27,558 nt of DNA from a virus, in the IMG/VR virus record IMGVR_UViG_3300037427_000363, positions 1-27,558 of that record. The stretch is one strand, 5' to 3'. The position numbers and the translations under genes were made by a program. The notes under the pieces were generated by a model, which was not told the DNA's origin, made no database searches, and saw only the letters and a program-made list of their open reading frames with translations. Shown piece after piece: positions 19,312 to 27,558 of this stretch (the stretch's first letter is position 1; every line of letters begins with the position of its first letter).

Positions 19312-19810
19312 ACGAGACTTTTACCCTACACCTGAAGAAGCATTTCTACCTTTAGTGGAGCATTTACCTAAAACTAAATTCTATTACTTAGAGCCTTGTG
19401 CAGGTGATGGAGCTTTAGTTAAATGGATAAATAAGCACACTAAAGGTAAGGGTGTAGTGTACAGTGACATTGAGCCTCAACAAGAGTGGATACAAACTAA
19501 AGATATGTTTAAGGTGTCTACTCCTCCAACTAATGCAACAACATTTGTAATCACAAACCCACCTTGGACTAGGAGTATATTGCATCTAGCCATAGATCAT
19601 TTCGCTATGCAGTGTCCTACTTGGTTGCTATTTGATGCTGATTGGTGTCACACAAAGCAAAGCCAACCCTACATGGATTGGCTCGTTAAGATTGTTAGTG
19701 TTGGAAGGGTGAAGTGGATACCTGATAGTAAGATGACAGGCAAGGATAACTGTTGTTGGTATCTATTTGATTCTACTAATAAAGCTGTGACTGAGTTCTA
19801 TGGACGTTAG
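19280..19810 (+). CDS. DNA adenine-N6 methyltransferase-like protein
   Basis: 176 residues. DFYPTPEEAF opens the domain, then motif I LEPCAGDGAL (38-46) for S-adenosylmethionine, an acidic YSDIEP (D63), and motif IV TNPPW (93-96) for the target base. The phage family of this shape modifies adenine. It is shorter than most full DNA methyltransferases and no target-recognition region is obvious, so the sequence specificity cannot be read. It is the last rightward gene; its stop overlaps that of the leftward gene at 19807. Confidence 0.8.
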   Translation: MGKRSNFDRIERDFYPTPEEAFLPLVEHLPKTKFYYLEPCAGDGALVKWINKHTKGKGVVYSDIEPQQEWIQTKDMFKVSTPPTNATTFVITNPPWTRSILHLAIDHFAMQCPTWLLFDADWCHTKQSQPYMDWLVKIVSVGRVKWIPDSKMTGKDNCCWYLFDSTNKAVTEFYGR

Positions 19811-22800
19811 TTAAGGACTATTCTCTTAGCTGCTTTCCTGTCTCTTTCTATCATCTCTTTTAGTAATAGAAGCTCTTGGAGACTTAAATCAGACATTTCT
19901 CCTGTTGATGTAAAAGCTTTTAAGTATTTTGATACTTCAGATTTACTTTTATTTTTAGATATATCAAACATAACTTTTAGTTTTCTGTCTTCCCTTATAG
20001 GTGATGTTCTTAGTTCTCTTTTAGCTAATTCTCTAGCCCTCGACACTACTTTACCTACGACTTCTATTCTTTGCTTCAAAGACATCTTAGAAAAGTTTCC
20101 TGTTTTAAGTATTCTATTAGCTTCATCTTCTAAATATTTAAACACAACTTGATTTAACCTATTATCAGCTTCAGGTACTTTAGAGTAAAAACCTGTTCTC
20201 CAATTAGGTCTTCCTATAGTATTAAACATTCTTTCTATTTGGCTGTGTTTAGGAACTTCCCTATAACCTACTAGCTTACCTGCTTGAACTCTAGCTTTTT
20301 CTTTTGTTGAAGCTCTGTGTTTCTCAGGTGTTAATTCTAAACCTAAACCTTTAGCTATGTCTTCTACGTAGCGCATTGAGTCATTTAAAACTCTACTACC
20401 TTGTCTTCTATCAATACCTTCATATTCTTCTGGTCTTGTCATTGCAAAGGCTACATTGAAAGGCTCTAGTGGTCTAGTTACACCAGATGCTACTTGTGAC
20501 ACGGATGATCCTATCACTCTTGCAGCTTCATCTTTAGCTAACATAAAGTCTCCGTTAAAAGTAGCGTTAAGTAAATTATAGACACCCTTCTCATATGTTC
20601 CTAGCTGTCTGGTCATTTGCCCTAGTAGAAATTGATCTCCTATAGTTGTCATTATTTCTTTAGGAACACCTTCTCCTCTTTTCATGTGAGCTACAACTCT
20701 ACCTGCCATTTTAAAAGCAGAGTAAGGATAGTCGTATTGATAACTTCTTATTTCTCCTGTGCTATCATCTCTGTCCTCATACCAAGCCAATCCTTCTGAT
20801 AAGTTTTTCTCTTCTCTTAGTGCGTAAGCTCCTACTAAAGCTCCTCCTATAGAAGACTTTATTACGCTTTCAAGACCATCTTCTCTAGTGGTAGCTCTGC
20901 TAATTACGTTTCCTGCTTCATCCATTTTATCTCTAGCAAACATTTTATAAAAATTAAGACCTGCATTTAATGGAGACATCTCATACATAAACGCTATAGT
21001 GTTGTTAAAGAACTGACCAAACGGCATAGTCAAACCGACAAGGGGTACTTTTCTAAACTCTTCCATTAAAAATGCTCCTGCCTTAACAGGGTTAGTAAAG
21101 TCAGCTTTGCCTACATCACCAAACTTTTTAGAGAACACAGATTTTAAAGTTCTATCTACAGCTTCAGCCTCTAATTTTACATATTCAGCCGAACTCATTT
21201 TTGTAAATACATCTTTACTATCTACAAAATCATTGTAGCTTTGTCCGTATCTTTTTCTTATGCCTTTATCTAAGTTATAGAAAAACTCTACAGACTTAGT
21301 AAGAACATCTTGTCCTTTAACTGCGAATAATTGTTGCATAAACTCTGTGTACTTTTCAGCAGCTAACCCAAAAGGGTTTTCTTTAGGGTCAAAGTTAAAT
21401 TGTTTTTTAGCAAACTCCGCACTTTCAACACCGCCTGTTCTGTAACGCATAAGATCACGCATTTCTTTATGTCGCACCGTCATATACGATTCTAATGCTT
21501 CAATAGTAGTCTGTGGGTCAAAAAGATTTCTTAACTTCCTAACTTGGTTTGTGGCTAAACCTTTTATGTAGGTAGTCTTTTTATCTCTGTCTAACTTGTT
21601 TAATTGAGGTATAGCTAGAGTAGGAGTATATAGAACAGCTTTTATTAAGTCTGTAGTTGTTTGTAAAAATGAATAGCCACTCCAACCAGTTAAGTTCAAT
21701 GCTGTAGTTCCAGGATGAGTAACTATGTTTCTTATAACTAAGTTCTGTACATATTGAGCTACATCTAGTGTTTTACGAGCTACATCAGAAACCATATTAT
21801 CAAGTCCTACGTCATCAATTATATCCTGCATGGTTATATCATCTATTTTGCCTCTGGCTCTCATAGTTAGTGCAGCTTGGCTCAAACCCTTCATAAATCT
21901 ACCTGCCCTATTAGCCATAAAAGACATACGATCAGCAAAAAATCTAAGTTTTTCTTCTTCTGTTAAATCAGATACTTCTTTACTTACGTAGCCTTTAACT
22001 TTAGCGTTGCCTAGTTTTTTAGTTGTAGAAAGTGATCCAGTTCTTGCATAATCTTGAAGTGCTTTATTATAATCAGGTATTAAACCTTTTAACCCTGTAA
22101 ATTTAAAGTTTTCTTCAAATATACTATAAACTTCACCAAAAGCTCTTATGTCAGCATTACCTTGGATAGTACTAGCTAACCACTGTGTAATAGGACCATC
22201 ACGATCCCTGCCCTGCCATCTTACACCACTTTCAAATAAGTTAGGAACAAAACCATTGTATACTTGACCTAGTTTTGGATCATCGTTTCCAAATAAAAAC
22301 CGCAAGAAAAACTCTTCTTCTAGGTTTCCTCGCTCTATTTTTTGGTCCATGCCTCTTTTAGCTCTAGTTTTAATAAGCTCTTGTGACAGGGCTTTAGCAC
22401 TATCCTTAAATGCTTTTCCTGACTTATTTAATAAAGCTTTTTGTGACGCTTTATACTTACCTTCTAGCTCCCTTGTAGGAGCTAAATGCGTATCTTTAGT
22501 AACTTTTCTAGTTCCTACAGAAGCTGCAGCAACGCTACCACCAACAAGACCTCCTAACGCTGCAAGACCTGTTTGCAAGCCATTATAGTCTTCTTGTTGC
22601 ATAGATTTTATCATACCGTTTTGGTATGCTACATCAATGCCCATGCTTAAAAGTGTGTCTGTTGCTGTTGCTCCAATAACTTCTTTCTTGTCAGCAGAGT
22701 TAGCTATAGCTTTTTTAACAAAGTCTGCAGTAGCTTTTTTAGCCTCTTTTTCTCCTACACCTAATGCTGTTTGTTTTTTCATAAAATTTAAAGCAGAAGC

Positions 22801-23313
22801 TTGTACTACTTTAGCTGTTGTTTTAGCTCCTACTCCTGCAAAAAAACGTCCTGCTCCAAAGCTAACTAAGTTAACAGGGTCTACAATAGCTGCTCTAAGA
22901 TAATCACCTACACCATCTATTTTTTCTAAAAAAGTATTCTGGTCGCCAAAAACATTACCTAGTCTGTCAAACGTATTGTAAGCATTAGCTGCAATCATTC
23001 TGTCTTCTTCACTAGCTCTGCTTAACCAAGTTGTTTCACCTAAAGTAACAACAGATTGACCAGACCTAAATCGCCTCATCTTGTTTACAAACTTATCCAC
23101 TACTTCTTTGTCAGTAGCGTCATCAAATTCACCTACACCGTAGCGACTTTTCATATATGATTTTATTTTGCGTAAAGAATCCTGATCCTCCACTAAATCA
23201 CTAGGAGATAGTTTAGGTAGGTCTTCATTACTGTCAGGGAAAACTGGAGGTGTGCTAGGCATGGATGGAAAAGTATCTACACCTGTATACATAGGCTTGT
23301 TTAGTTTAACCAT
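19807..23313 (-). CDS. Large internal virion / DNA-ejection protein
   Basis: 1168 residues, the last gene of the leftward operon. Length and position match T7 gp16-type proteins of the ejection channel. The N-terminal region has RYGVGEFDDATDKEVVDKFVNKM and a hydrophobic Ala/Gly-rich stretch near residues 248-265 (LAALGGLVGGSVAAASVG), and another near 830-850 (SIGGALVGAYAL); long amphipathic helices follow. No transglycosylase or peptidase motif was found. The start ATG at 23313 has no good Shine-Dalgarno but is coupled to the previous stop at 23316. T7-like internal virion proteins line the channel through which DNA enters; the similarity here is by size, order and composition only. Confidence 0.8.
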   Translation of the reverse strand: MVKLNKPMYTGVDTFPSMPSTPPVFPDSNEDLPKLSPSDLVEDQDSLRKIKSYMKSRYGVGEFDDATDKEVVDKFVNKMRRFRSGQSVVTLGETTWLSRASEEDRMIAANAYNTFDRLGNVFGDQNTFLEKIDGVGDYLRAAIVDPVNLVSFGAGRFFAGVGAKTTAKVVQASALNFMKKQTALGVGEKEAKKATADFVKKAIANSADKKEVIGATATDTLLSMGIDVAYQNGMIKSMQQEDYNGLQTGLAALGGLVGGSVAAASVGTRKVTKDTHLAPTRELEGKYKASQKALLNKSGKAFKDSAKALSQELIKTRAKRGMDQKIERGNLEEEFFLRFLFGNDDPKLGQVYNGFVPNLFESGVRWQGRDRDGPITQWLASTIQGNADIRAFGEVYSIFEENFKFTGLKGLIPDYNKALQDYARTGSLSTTKKLGNAKVKGYVSKEVSDLTEEEKLRFFADRMSFMANRAGRFMKGLSQAALTMRARGKIDDITMQDIIDDVGLDNMVSDVARKTLDVAQYVQNLVIRNIVTHPGTTALNLTGWSGYSFLQTTTDLIKAVLYTPTLAIPQLNKLDRDKKTTYIKGLATNQVRKLRNLFDPQTTIEALESYMTVRHKEMRDLMRYRTGGVESAEFAKKQFNFDPKENPFGLAAEKYTEFMQQLFAVKGQDVLTKSVEFFYNLDKGIRKRYGQSYNDFVDSKDVFTKMSSAEYVKLEAEAVDRTLKSVFSKKFGDVGKADFTNPVKAGAFLMEEFRKVPLVGLTMPFGQFFNNTIAFMYEMSPLNAGLNFYKMFARDKMDEAGNVISRATTREDGLESVIKSSIGGALVGAYALREEKNLSEGLAWYEDRDDSTGEIRSYQYDYPYSAFKMAGRVVAHMKRGEGVPKEIMTTIGDQFLLGQMTRQLGTYEKGVYNLLNATFNGDFMLAKDEAARVIGSSVSQVASGVTRPLEPFNVAFAMTRPEEYEGIDRRQGSRVLNDSMRYVEDIAKGLGLELTPEKHRASTKEKARVQAGKLVGYREVPKHSQIERMFNTIGRPNWRTGFYSKVPEADNRLNQVVFKYLEDEANRILKTGNFSKMSLKQRIEVVGKVVSRARELAKRELRTSPIREDRKLKVMFDISKNKSKSEVSKYLKAFTSTGEMSDLSLQELLLLKEMIERDRKAAKRIVLN

Positions 23314-23315
23314 GT

Positions 23316-24923
23316 TTATTTACCGTAGTCTTTTGCAAACTGTCCTAGAATCCTTACGTCAATGTTAGGATACTCTTCTATTAACTTAGTTCTTAAATAG
23401 CGGTCAAAGCCAAAATAGCTTGTTCCTTTGTACTTAATACCTTTTCTTGTTCCAGAGGATGAAGGAGAATTTTCTTTATAATACTCATACTCTTTTTTAA
23501 GAGTTTCAATATGTTTAGAAATACTAGCCTTTTCAGCATCAGATAAATCAGGCATTTTAATTCTAGCAGACTTCGCAGAACTAACAGGTTCTGCTCTGTT
23601 AAATATTGAAGTTAAGTTAGACTCTGGTGTTTCTAGTATTTTAACTTCTTCTTCATCCGTATCAGCCATTAATTCTTCTGGGTCTTTTTGTGCGTATTTG
23701 TATTTACCCTCTGACATTATAGCTGTTGTAGACGGTAAAACATCTTTAGTACCTTTAGCTCTATCAACGTCATCCTCGGTTACGTCTGCTGTCATGTATA
23801 AGTCTTTTAGGTATACTTTACTACCTGCTTTTAATTTGTCTTCTCTTATCAACACATCTATACTTGCATTATAATCGTCTGCAGATGTGCCAGATATTAC
23901 AGGTAAACCTTTTCTTTGCTCTATTAATTCTACAGTAGATTCAAACTGGTTTGGTGCAAGAGCTTTTAACTCATTATTACTTTCCCAATTAGGGTACAAC
24001 TCTGCTATCTGCATCATTGCTTGCGTACCATATAAGTCAGTTAACTGACCAGTAGTGTAGCCTGTTAATATCTTATCTTCTGTATCTTCAGATATAACAA
24101 CTCTGTTACCTAAATCTAATAAGTTAAAATCCTGTTGATCTATAACACCTGCTGCCAGTGCTTCTTCTGCAGTACCATCAAAGTTATCCACTACTTTAAA
24201 TACTCTATTGTAGTCTTTTACAACAGCAGTTTTTAGTAATCTGTTAAATGTTTCTGTTTGTAGGACGTTTTCAGTGGCAGAAGGAGCAGAAGGCAATTCA
24301 CTATAGTTTATATTTATATTAGCCATCTCATCAGGAGTGTAGTCACCTGTAGTACCCATCTGATATAAGTCATATGTAGTTAAGTTATCAATCTCTGTCC
24401 GTTCTCTTAACTGTGCATCAATTCTGTCTTTCGCATTGAAACCAAAAACGGATTGTAGCATATTATCTTCATCTTGTTGTGGATCAGGTGTATAATTCTG
24501 CATGTAAAGACCTGCTGCTCTTTCTATCTGTTGAGGTAATTTTAAAGCAAATCCATTATCATCAACAGGAGAAGCATAATCATTAGTTAAAGTAATAAGC
24601 TCATTAAGTCTGTTTGCTTTCATAGACCTACCATGCTCTTGTTCAAACTTATTAACAGAATCAAAGACAGTAGCTAACGCTGACGGATTACTAGCAAGGT
24701 AGCTTAAATTATCATCATCCATGCCTTTTGATTTTAAAGAGTTAGCCCATTGTAAATACTTAGCTGCTAGTGTCTTACGTTTTCTGTACTGGGTCATACC
24801 TGCAGTACGAGCTAATTCTTTTCTGCGATCACTTTCTGTTTTAGCTTCTTTAAATCTTTCTTTTATATCTGCAGCTTGACCTTCTAAAAAAGCTGTAGCA
24901 AAAGCTTGTGCATCAAAACCCAT
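23316..24923 (-). CDS. Structural protein, internal-virion type
   Basis: 535 residues; AGGAG precedes the start and the upstream stop directly abuts (TAGATG). The N terminus is helical (FATAFLEGQAADIKERFKEAK) with many short helices and no membrane segment; the later part is acidic and rich in Thr and Ser, with ADTDEEEVKILETPESN near residue 415. Between a LysM gene set and the 1168-residue ejection-type gene it occupies the place of T7 gp15-like proteins. No catalytic motif. Function by position. Confidence 0.75.
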   Translation of the reverse strand: MGFDAQAFATAFLEGQAADIKERFKEAKTESDRRKELARTAGMTQYRKRKTLAAKYLQWANSLKSKGMDDDNLSYLASNPSALATVFDSVNKFEQEHGRSMKANRLNELITLTNDYASPVDDNGFALKLPQQIERAAGLYMQNYTPDPQQDEDNMLQSVFGFNAKDRIDAQLRERTEIDNLTTYDLYQMGTTGDYTPDEMANININYSELPSAPSATENVLQTETFNRLLKTAVVKDYNRVFKVVDNFDGTAEEALAAGVIDQQDFNLLDLGNRVVISEDTEDKILTGYTTGQLTDLYGTQAMMQIAELYPNWESNNELKALAPNQFESTVELIEQRKGLPVISGTSADDYNASIDVLIREDKLKAGSKVYLKDLYMTADVTEDDVDRAKGTKDVLPSTTAIMSEGKYKYAQKDPEELMADTDEEEVKILETPESNLTSIFNRAEPVSSAKSARIKMPDLSDAEKASISKHIETLKKEYEYYKENSPSSSGTRKGIKYKGTSYFGFDRYLRTKLIEEYPNIDVRILGQFAKDYGK

Positions 24924-25535
24924 CTATCTTCTCCTAGCCATTAAGCCTCTAGGTGGCTCTTCCATAGGCATTTCTTCTTGTTCCATAGCTAGATCTTCTT
25001 TTTGTTCATCTGTAACCATTTCAACACCACTAGCCATCTCTGCTTGTTCATCAGGACTTGGCTTATCTTCTAGCATTTCCGCTACCTCTTCAAGTAAGTC
25101 TGTACCTGCATCTTTTTCTGAAGCTTCGTCTATTGATTTACGCAATATATTCTTAAATACTTCTTCATTAGTTTCATTATCGCTGTCTTGTTTTTGAACT
25201 GGATGCTCTTTAACATTAATGTCTTCAACTTGAGCAGCAGCTAAAATATATTCATGTATTACAGGTGACACTATAAGACTTGCATCTACAGTGTGCATAC
25301 CTTCCATAACACCTACACCAAGTATACTATCTACCATAGTACTTAATGGGAAACCATTGTCTAATGCAGTAAATACGTCATCCATAACTCTTTGATCGCC
25401 TAACCTTGTTATGTAAAAATTCATAACATCAGAGACTTCATTCATCTCAGGAGGACGCTCCCAAGCGTAGCCTTTAGGCTCTGTAGTTAGTGATTGCCCT
25501 GCAATAGGTGCTGTAAATGTATTAACTTCTTGCAT
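24924..25535 (-). CDS. Hypothetical acidic structural-operon protein
   Basis: 203 residues. Very acidic C-terminal half (KDAGTDLLEEVAEMLEDKPSPDEQ ... MEQEEMPMEEPPRG) ending in Arg (MARRR). The N-terminal half (APIAGQSLTTEPKGYAWERPPEMNEVSDVMNFYITRLGD) looks folded. Acidic Glu-rich proteins in virion operons can be assembly or scaffolding-like factors; here there is no signature. Ends adjacent to the next gene (TAGATG). Confidence 0.75.
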   Translation of the reverse strand: MQEVNTFTAPIAGQSLTTEPKGYAWERPPEMNEVSDVMNFYITRLGDQRVMDDVFTALDNGFPLSTMVDSILGVGVMEGMHTVDASLIVSPVIHEYILAAAQVEDINVKEHPVQKQDSDNETNEEVFKNILRKSIDEASEKDAGTDLLEEVAEMLEDKPSPDEQAEMASGVEMVTDEQKEDLAMEQEEMPMEEPPRGLMARRR

Positions 25536-25537
25536 TA

Positions 25538-26065
25538 TTATGTTTTCCTAAATATGTTTCTCATCTGGTCATAAGCAGGTTGTATTAATGGACCTAATTC
25601 TCTTAGCTGTCCTAGACCAGAGCCACCAAGGTTTTGTAACGTATCTAGTATGTCAGGTATTAGACTTAAATCAGCTACCTTTCGTACTTTAATAACGTCA
25701 CCTGCAGCTAACCTATCTTTATCTTTCATATCATTTAAAGCTAACATTTGACCTATTGTTGTGTTGGTTTTTTCAGCTATGTCTGTTAATGTGTCTCCTG
25801 CTTGAACAACGTAGTCTGTAGTTGCAACATCAGCACCCATAGTATTAGCTTCCATCTCGTACACTTTCTCTAATGCTTCTTGCACTTTAGATGTAACTTT
25901 TTTTATCTCTTTAGTGTCTTTAACTTCAGGAGCTTTTGCCATTATACCTGATACAGCTTGTACTTTATCACCTTCTTCATCCACTACATTTTTAGTAGCA
26001 GCAAAAAAAGCTGCTTCTCTTAATCTATTAAGATTGTTTTTTCTTAAGATTGGATCTATAGCCAT
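25538..26065 (-). CDS. LysM-domain protein of the virion operon
   Basis: 175 residues, AAAGGTG before the start. Residues about 84-128 form one LysM repeat: DYVVQAGDTLTDIAEKTNT, QMLALNDM, LAAGDVIKV. LysM binds glycan chains of peptidoglycan. The N-terminal part is a basic and acidic helix and the last 45 residues end in RNIFRKT. There is no signal peptide and no lytic enzymatic motif, so a virion-borne peptidoglycan contact or ejection role is more likely than an endolysin. Confidence 0.85.
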   Translation of the reverse strand: MAIDPILRKNNLNRLREAAFFAATKNVVDEEGDKVQAVSGIMAKAPEVKDTKEIKKVTSKVQEALEKVYEMEANTMGADVATTDYVVQAGDTLTDIAEKTNTTIGQMLALNDMKDKDRLAAGDVIKVRKVADLSLIPDILDTLQNLGGSGLGQLRELGPLIQPAYDQMRNIFRKT

Positions 26066-26083
26066 TATTTCACCTTTTATACT

Positions 26084-27558
26084 TTAAAATGGAAGTCCAT
26101 ATTGAAACATACCACTTACAACAGCACTACCAAATTGCCCTAGCGCAGAACTAAAAGCTGTATCTCCTGCTTGTTCAGCATTTAAGTTAGCTTCCACTAG
26201 TCTTTGTCTTCTTTCAGCAGCAGCTTCAGCAGAAGCAAATGCGTAAGCCATAAGGTCACGCTCTTTCTGCCACACTTCGTCTAAACCTTTTTGTGTAAGA
26301 CCGTTAGCTTGTAGAGCGTTTTGTCTGTTAGCTTCATTTGCAGTTTGATTGTTTATAGTAGCTAACTGCTGTCTCCATCTAGCGTTAGCTTGTGCTATGA
26401 CTAGTTGGTTTTGTCCATTAAACTGATCTCGCTGATTATTAATCTCCTGTTGAAATTTACTTAAAGCATTAGTTTCTCCTGCGTTAAACTGCTCCATAGC
26501 GTTAGTTTGAGAAGAGTTAAACTGCCCTACTGTAGTTGCTAAGTTCTCAAAGAACTGGTTAGTTTGATTTTCACTAGTAGCATTGAACTGAGAAGCTGCA
26601 TTATTAGCAGCAGCGTCACTAAACAAAGACTGCACCATAGACTGATTTCTAAACATATCAGCTTGCTGTGACATCTCTAAATTAGCCATATCCATTTGTA
26701 GAAAGTTCTGAGCGTTCTGTACTGCAGCTTGTTGTCTGTTGTTTAAGTTGGACATATCAGCTTGAGACATAGCTGCAGCTTGAGCCATTATAACTCCCTG
26801 TCTATTGTTTAAATTATTAAGATCAGCAGTTTGAGCAAGCCTAGCGTTCTCTAAAGCTATCTGTTGTTCAGCAGAGAAGTTCATATTCGCTATATCGGAT
26901 ACTTTAGATGCGTTTTGAACACGAGCTTGAAACTGTTGGTCAAACTCCATACCCATAAAGGTAGCTCTTTGTTGAGCAGCAAGCATAGCTCTTTGTTGTC
27001 TATTAGAAAGATTAGCAGCTTCAAACTGTGCCGTTGTCTGAGCATCAGCCATAGCTATAGGTAAAGCAGTCTCCATTGCAGCTTGTACTATAGCTTGTCC
27101 TGCCATAGATGAAGCTGATACTCCTCTTTGAGCCATAGCTGTAGTTGCTGCTCGTATAGCACCTGCAGCCCATGCAGGAGGCTGACCACCTTCAAACTGG
27201 GTCATTAGAGTAGATAGCTGTCCTTGAACAGTTGCAGCAGTAGATGGCGCACCTGTTGCAGCTTCTACACCTTCCGTAAACTGTGCGGCTGTTTGAGCAT
27301 TAGCTGCTCCTTGTATCATTTCTCCTTGTTGAAGCTGTCTAGCTGCAGGAGATACTATTTGTGTACCTTGTGTTTCAGCAGCTTGTACGTTTTGTACGGC
27401 TAACTGAGCAGGAGCTTGCTGTGCTGCATCGAGTAAAGCTTGAGGTGTAACTTGACCTTGTGTTTTTTGTATGTCTAGTGCTGCTATGTTTTCTGCTGTA
27501 CCTGCTGCTGTAGCTTGGGCTGCTGTAGTAGGAGTAGGAGCAGCAGTTTGTGCTGTTT
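26084..27558 (-). CDS. Ala/Gln/Asn-rich virion protein with 11-residue repeats, partial
   Basis: The frame is open from 27558 through the ATG at 27319-27317 to the stop at 26084, so the true start lies beyond the window; at least 490 residues are seen. Numbering from that internal Met, residues 100-341 form 22 consecutive 11-residue units without insertion, most with Asn in position four. The C terminus (FSSALGQFGSAVVSGMFQYGLPF) is hydrophobic, the window-edge part is Ala/Gln/Thr-rich and probably flexible. By position, ahead of the LysM and ejection-type genes, it is a candidate T7 gp14-like internal virion or tail protein. Long continuous helices or right-handed coiled coils are the likely structure. 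Confidence 0.75.
   Translation of the reverse strand, partial: TAQTAAPTPTTAAQATAAGTAENIAALDIQKTQGQVTPQALLDAAQQAPAQLAVQNVQAAETQGTQIVSPAARQLQQGEMIQGAANAQTAAQFTEGVEAATGAPSTAATVQGQLSTLMTQFEGGQPPAWAAGAIRAATTAMAQRGVSASSMAGQAIVQAAMETALPIAMADAQTTAQFEAANLSNRQQRAMLAAQQRATFMGMEFDQQFQARVQNASKVSDIANMNFSAEQQIALENARLAQTADLNNLNNRQGVIMAQAAAMSQADMSNLNNRQQAAVQNAQNFLQMDMANLEMSQQADMFRNQSMVQSLFSDAAANNAASQFNATSENQTNQFFENLATTVGQFNSSQTNAMEQFNAGETNALSKFQQEINNQRDQFNGQNQLVIAQANARWRQQLATINNQTANEANRQNALQANGLTQKGLDEVWQKERDLMAYAFASAEAAAERRQRLVEANLNAEQAGDTAFSSALGQFGSAVVSGMFQYGLPF
26297..27022 (-). repeat. Hendecad (33-nt codon-level) repeat region
   Basis: Twenty-two tandem 11-residue units. Asn occupies position four in fifteen units (examples EAANLSNRQQR, DLNNLNNRQGV, GQFNSSQTNAM, EQFNAGETNAL, NRQNALQANGL). 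The nucleotide repeats are degenerate, so the period is visible mainly in protein. Confidence 0.75.

Noticed and set aside
22349-22903. Two plus-strand open frames of 79 and 88 codons inside the 1168-residue gene
   Set aside because: Antisense shadows of a long, well-supported coding region, with no ribosome sites and odd Ala/Leu/Pro-rich composition.
26084-27319. ATG at 27319 as the true start of the repeat protein
   Set aside because: The same frame stays open with the same Ala/Gln-rich composition to the window edge, so the start is outside.
1-27558. CRISPR arrays, rRNA, full tRNA genes and insertion sequences
   Set aside because: No regular repeat-spacer pattern, no rRNA-like stretch, no tRNA cloverleaf and no transposase noticed on either strand; a dedicated tRNA search was not possible.

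Overview
The window is about half of a tailed-phage genome, most likely a short-tailed (podovirus-type) marine phage of the group typified by Puniceispirillum phage HMO-2011, which infects SAR116/SAR11-like Alphaproteobacteria. Evidence: an AT-rich sequence; a family A DNA polymerase with a DnaJ-type zinc finger between its exonuclease and polymerase domains (as I recall, the HMO-2011 hallmark); a T7-like replication/recombination set (TOPRIM primase, DnaB-type helicase, Cas4/RecB-like exonuclease, endonuclease I); a B12-dependent ribonucleotide reductase and MazG; and long T7-like internal virion genes. Group assignment rests on gene content and memory of the group, not on a search.

Layout. 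1-432 (minus): start of the leftward late operon, with one small gene and the start of an EF-hand-like gene cut by the window edge. 433-1183: a 750-bp divergent control region with an AGTTNNAACT repeat array, a candidate rightward promoter, a GC-rich inverted repeat and a 14-bp palindrome. 1184-3020 (plus): a very AT-rich island of five genes (coiled coil, two small basic proteins, a 24-residue membrane peptide, a Cys-rich GP88-like protein), about six-fold richer in GANTC sites than the next 10 kb, with an internal rho-independent terminator. 3021-3236: a leader with a palindrome, a long hairpin with a GAAA loop, GGATG repeats and a sigma70-like promoter. 3237-7849 (plus): a DUF932 gene followed by a tightly overlapping train of roughly eighteen small, mostly acidic, unrecognised genes typical of phage early regions. 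7822-13302: integrase, primase, GIY-YIG nuclease, helicase, DNA polymerase. 13283-13310: a perfect-consensus sigma70 promoter. 13350-19810 (plus): candidate ssDNA-binding protein, exonuclease, endonuclease I, DUF3310, MazG, class II RNR, an RMF/CrpP-like protein and an adenine methyltransferase-like protein. 19807-27558 (minus): the end of the leftward virion operon, with internal virion/ejection-type proteins and a protein built on 22 uninterrupted 11-residue repeats that runs off the window.

Working together: no phage RNA polymerase is present here and the promoters look host-like, so the host polymerase probably transcribes both arms outward from the 0.4-1.2 kb control region, with re-initiation near 3.2 and 13.3 kb. 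Early small proteins would remodel the host. The exonuclease and endonuclease I release nucleotides from host DNA and process phage DNA, RNR and MazG manage the nucleotide pool, and the primase, helicase and polymerase copy the genome. The two arms converge with stop codons that overlap at 19807-19810. The integrase suggests a temperate or formerly temperate lifestyle.
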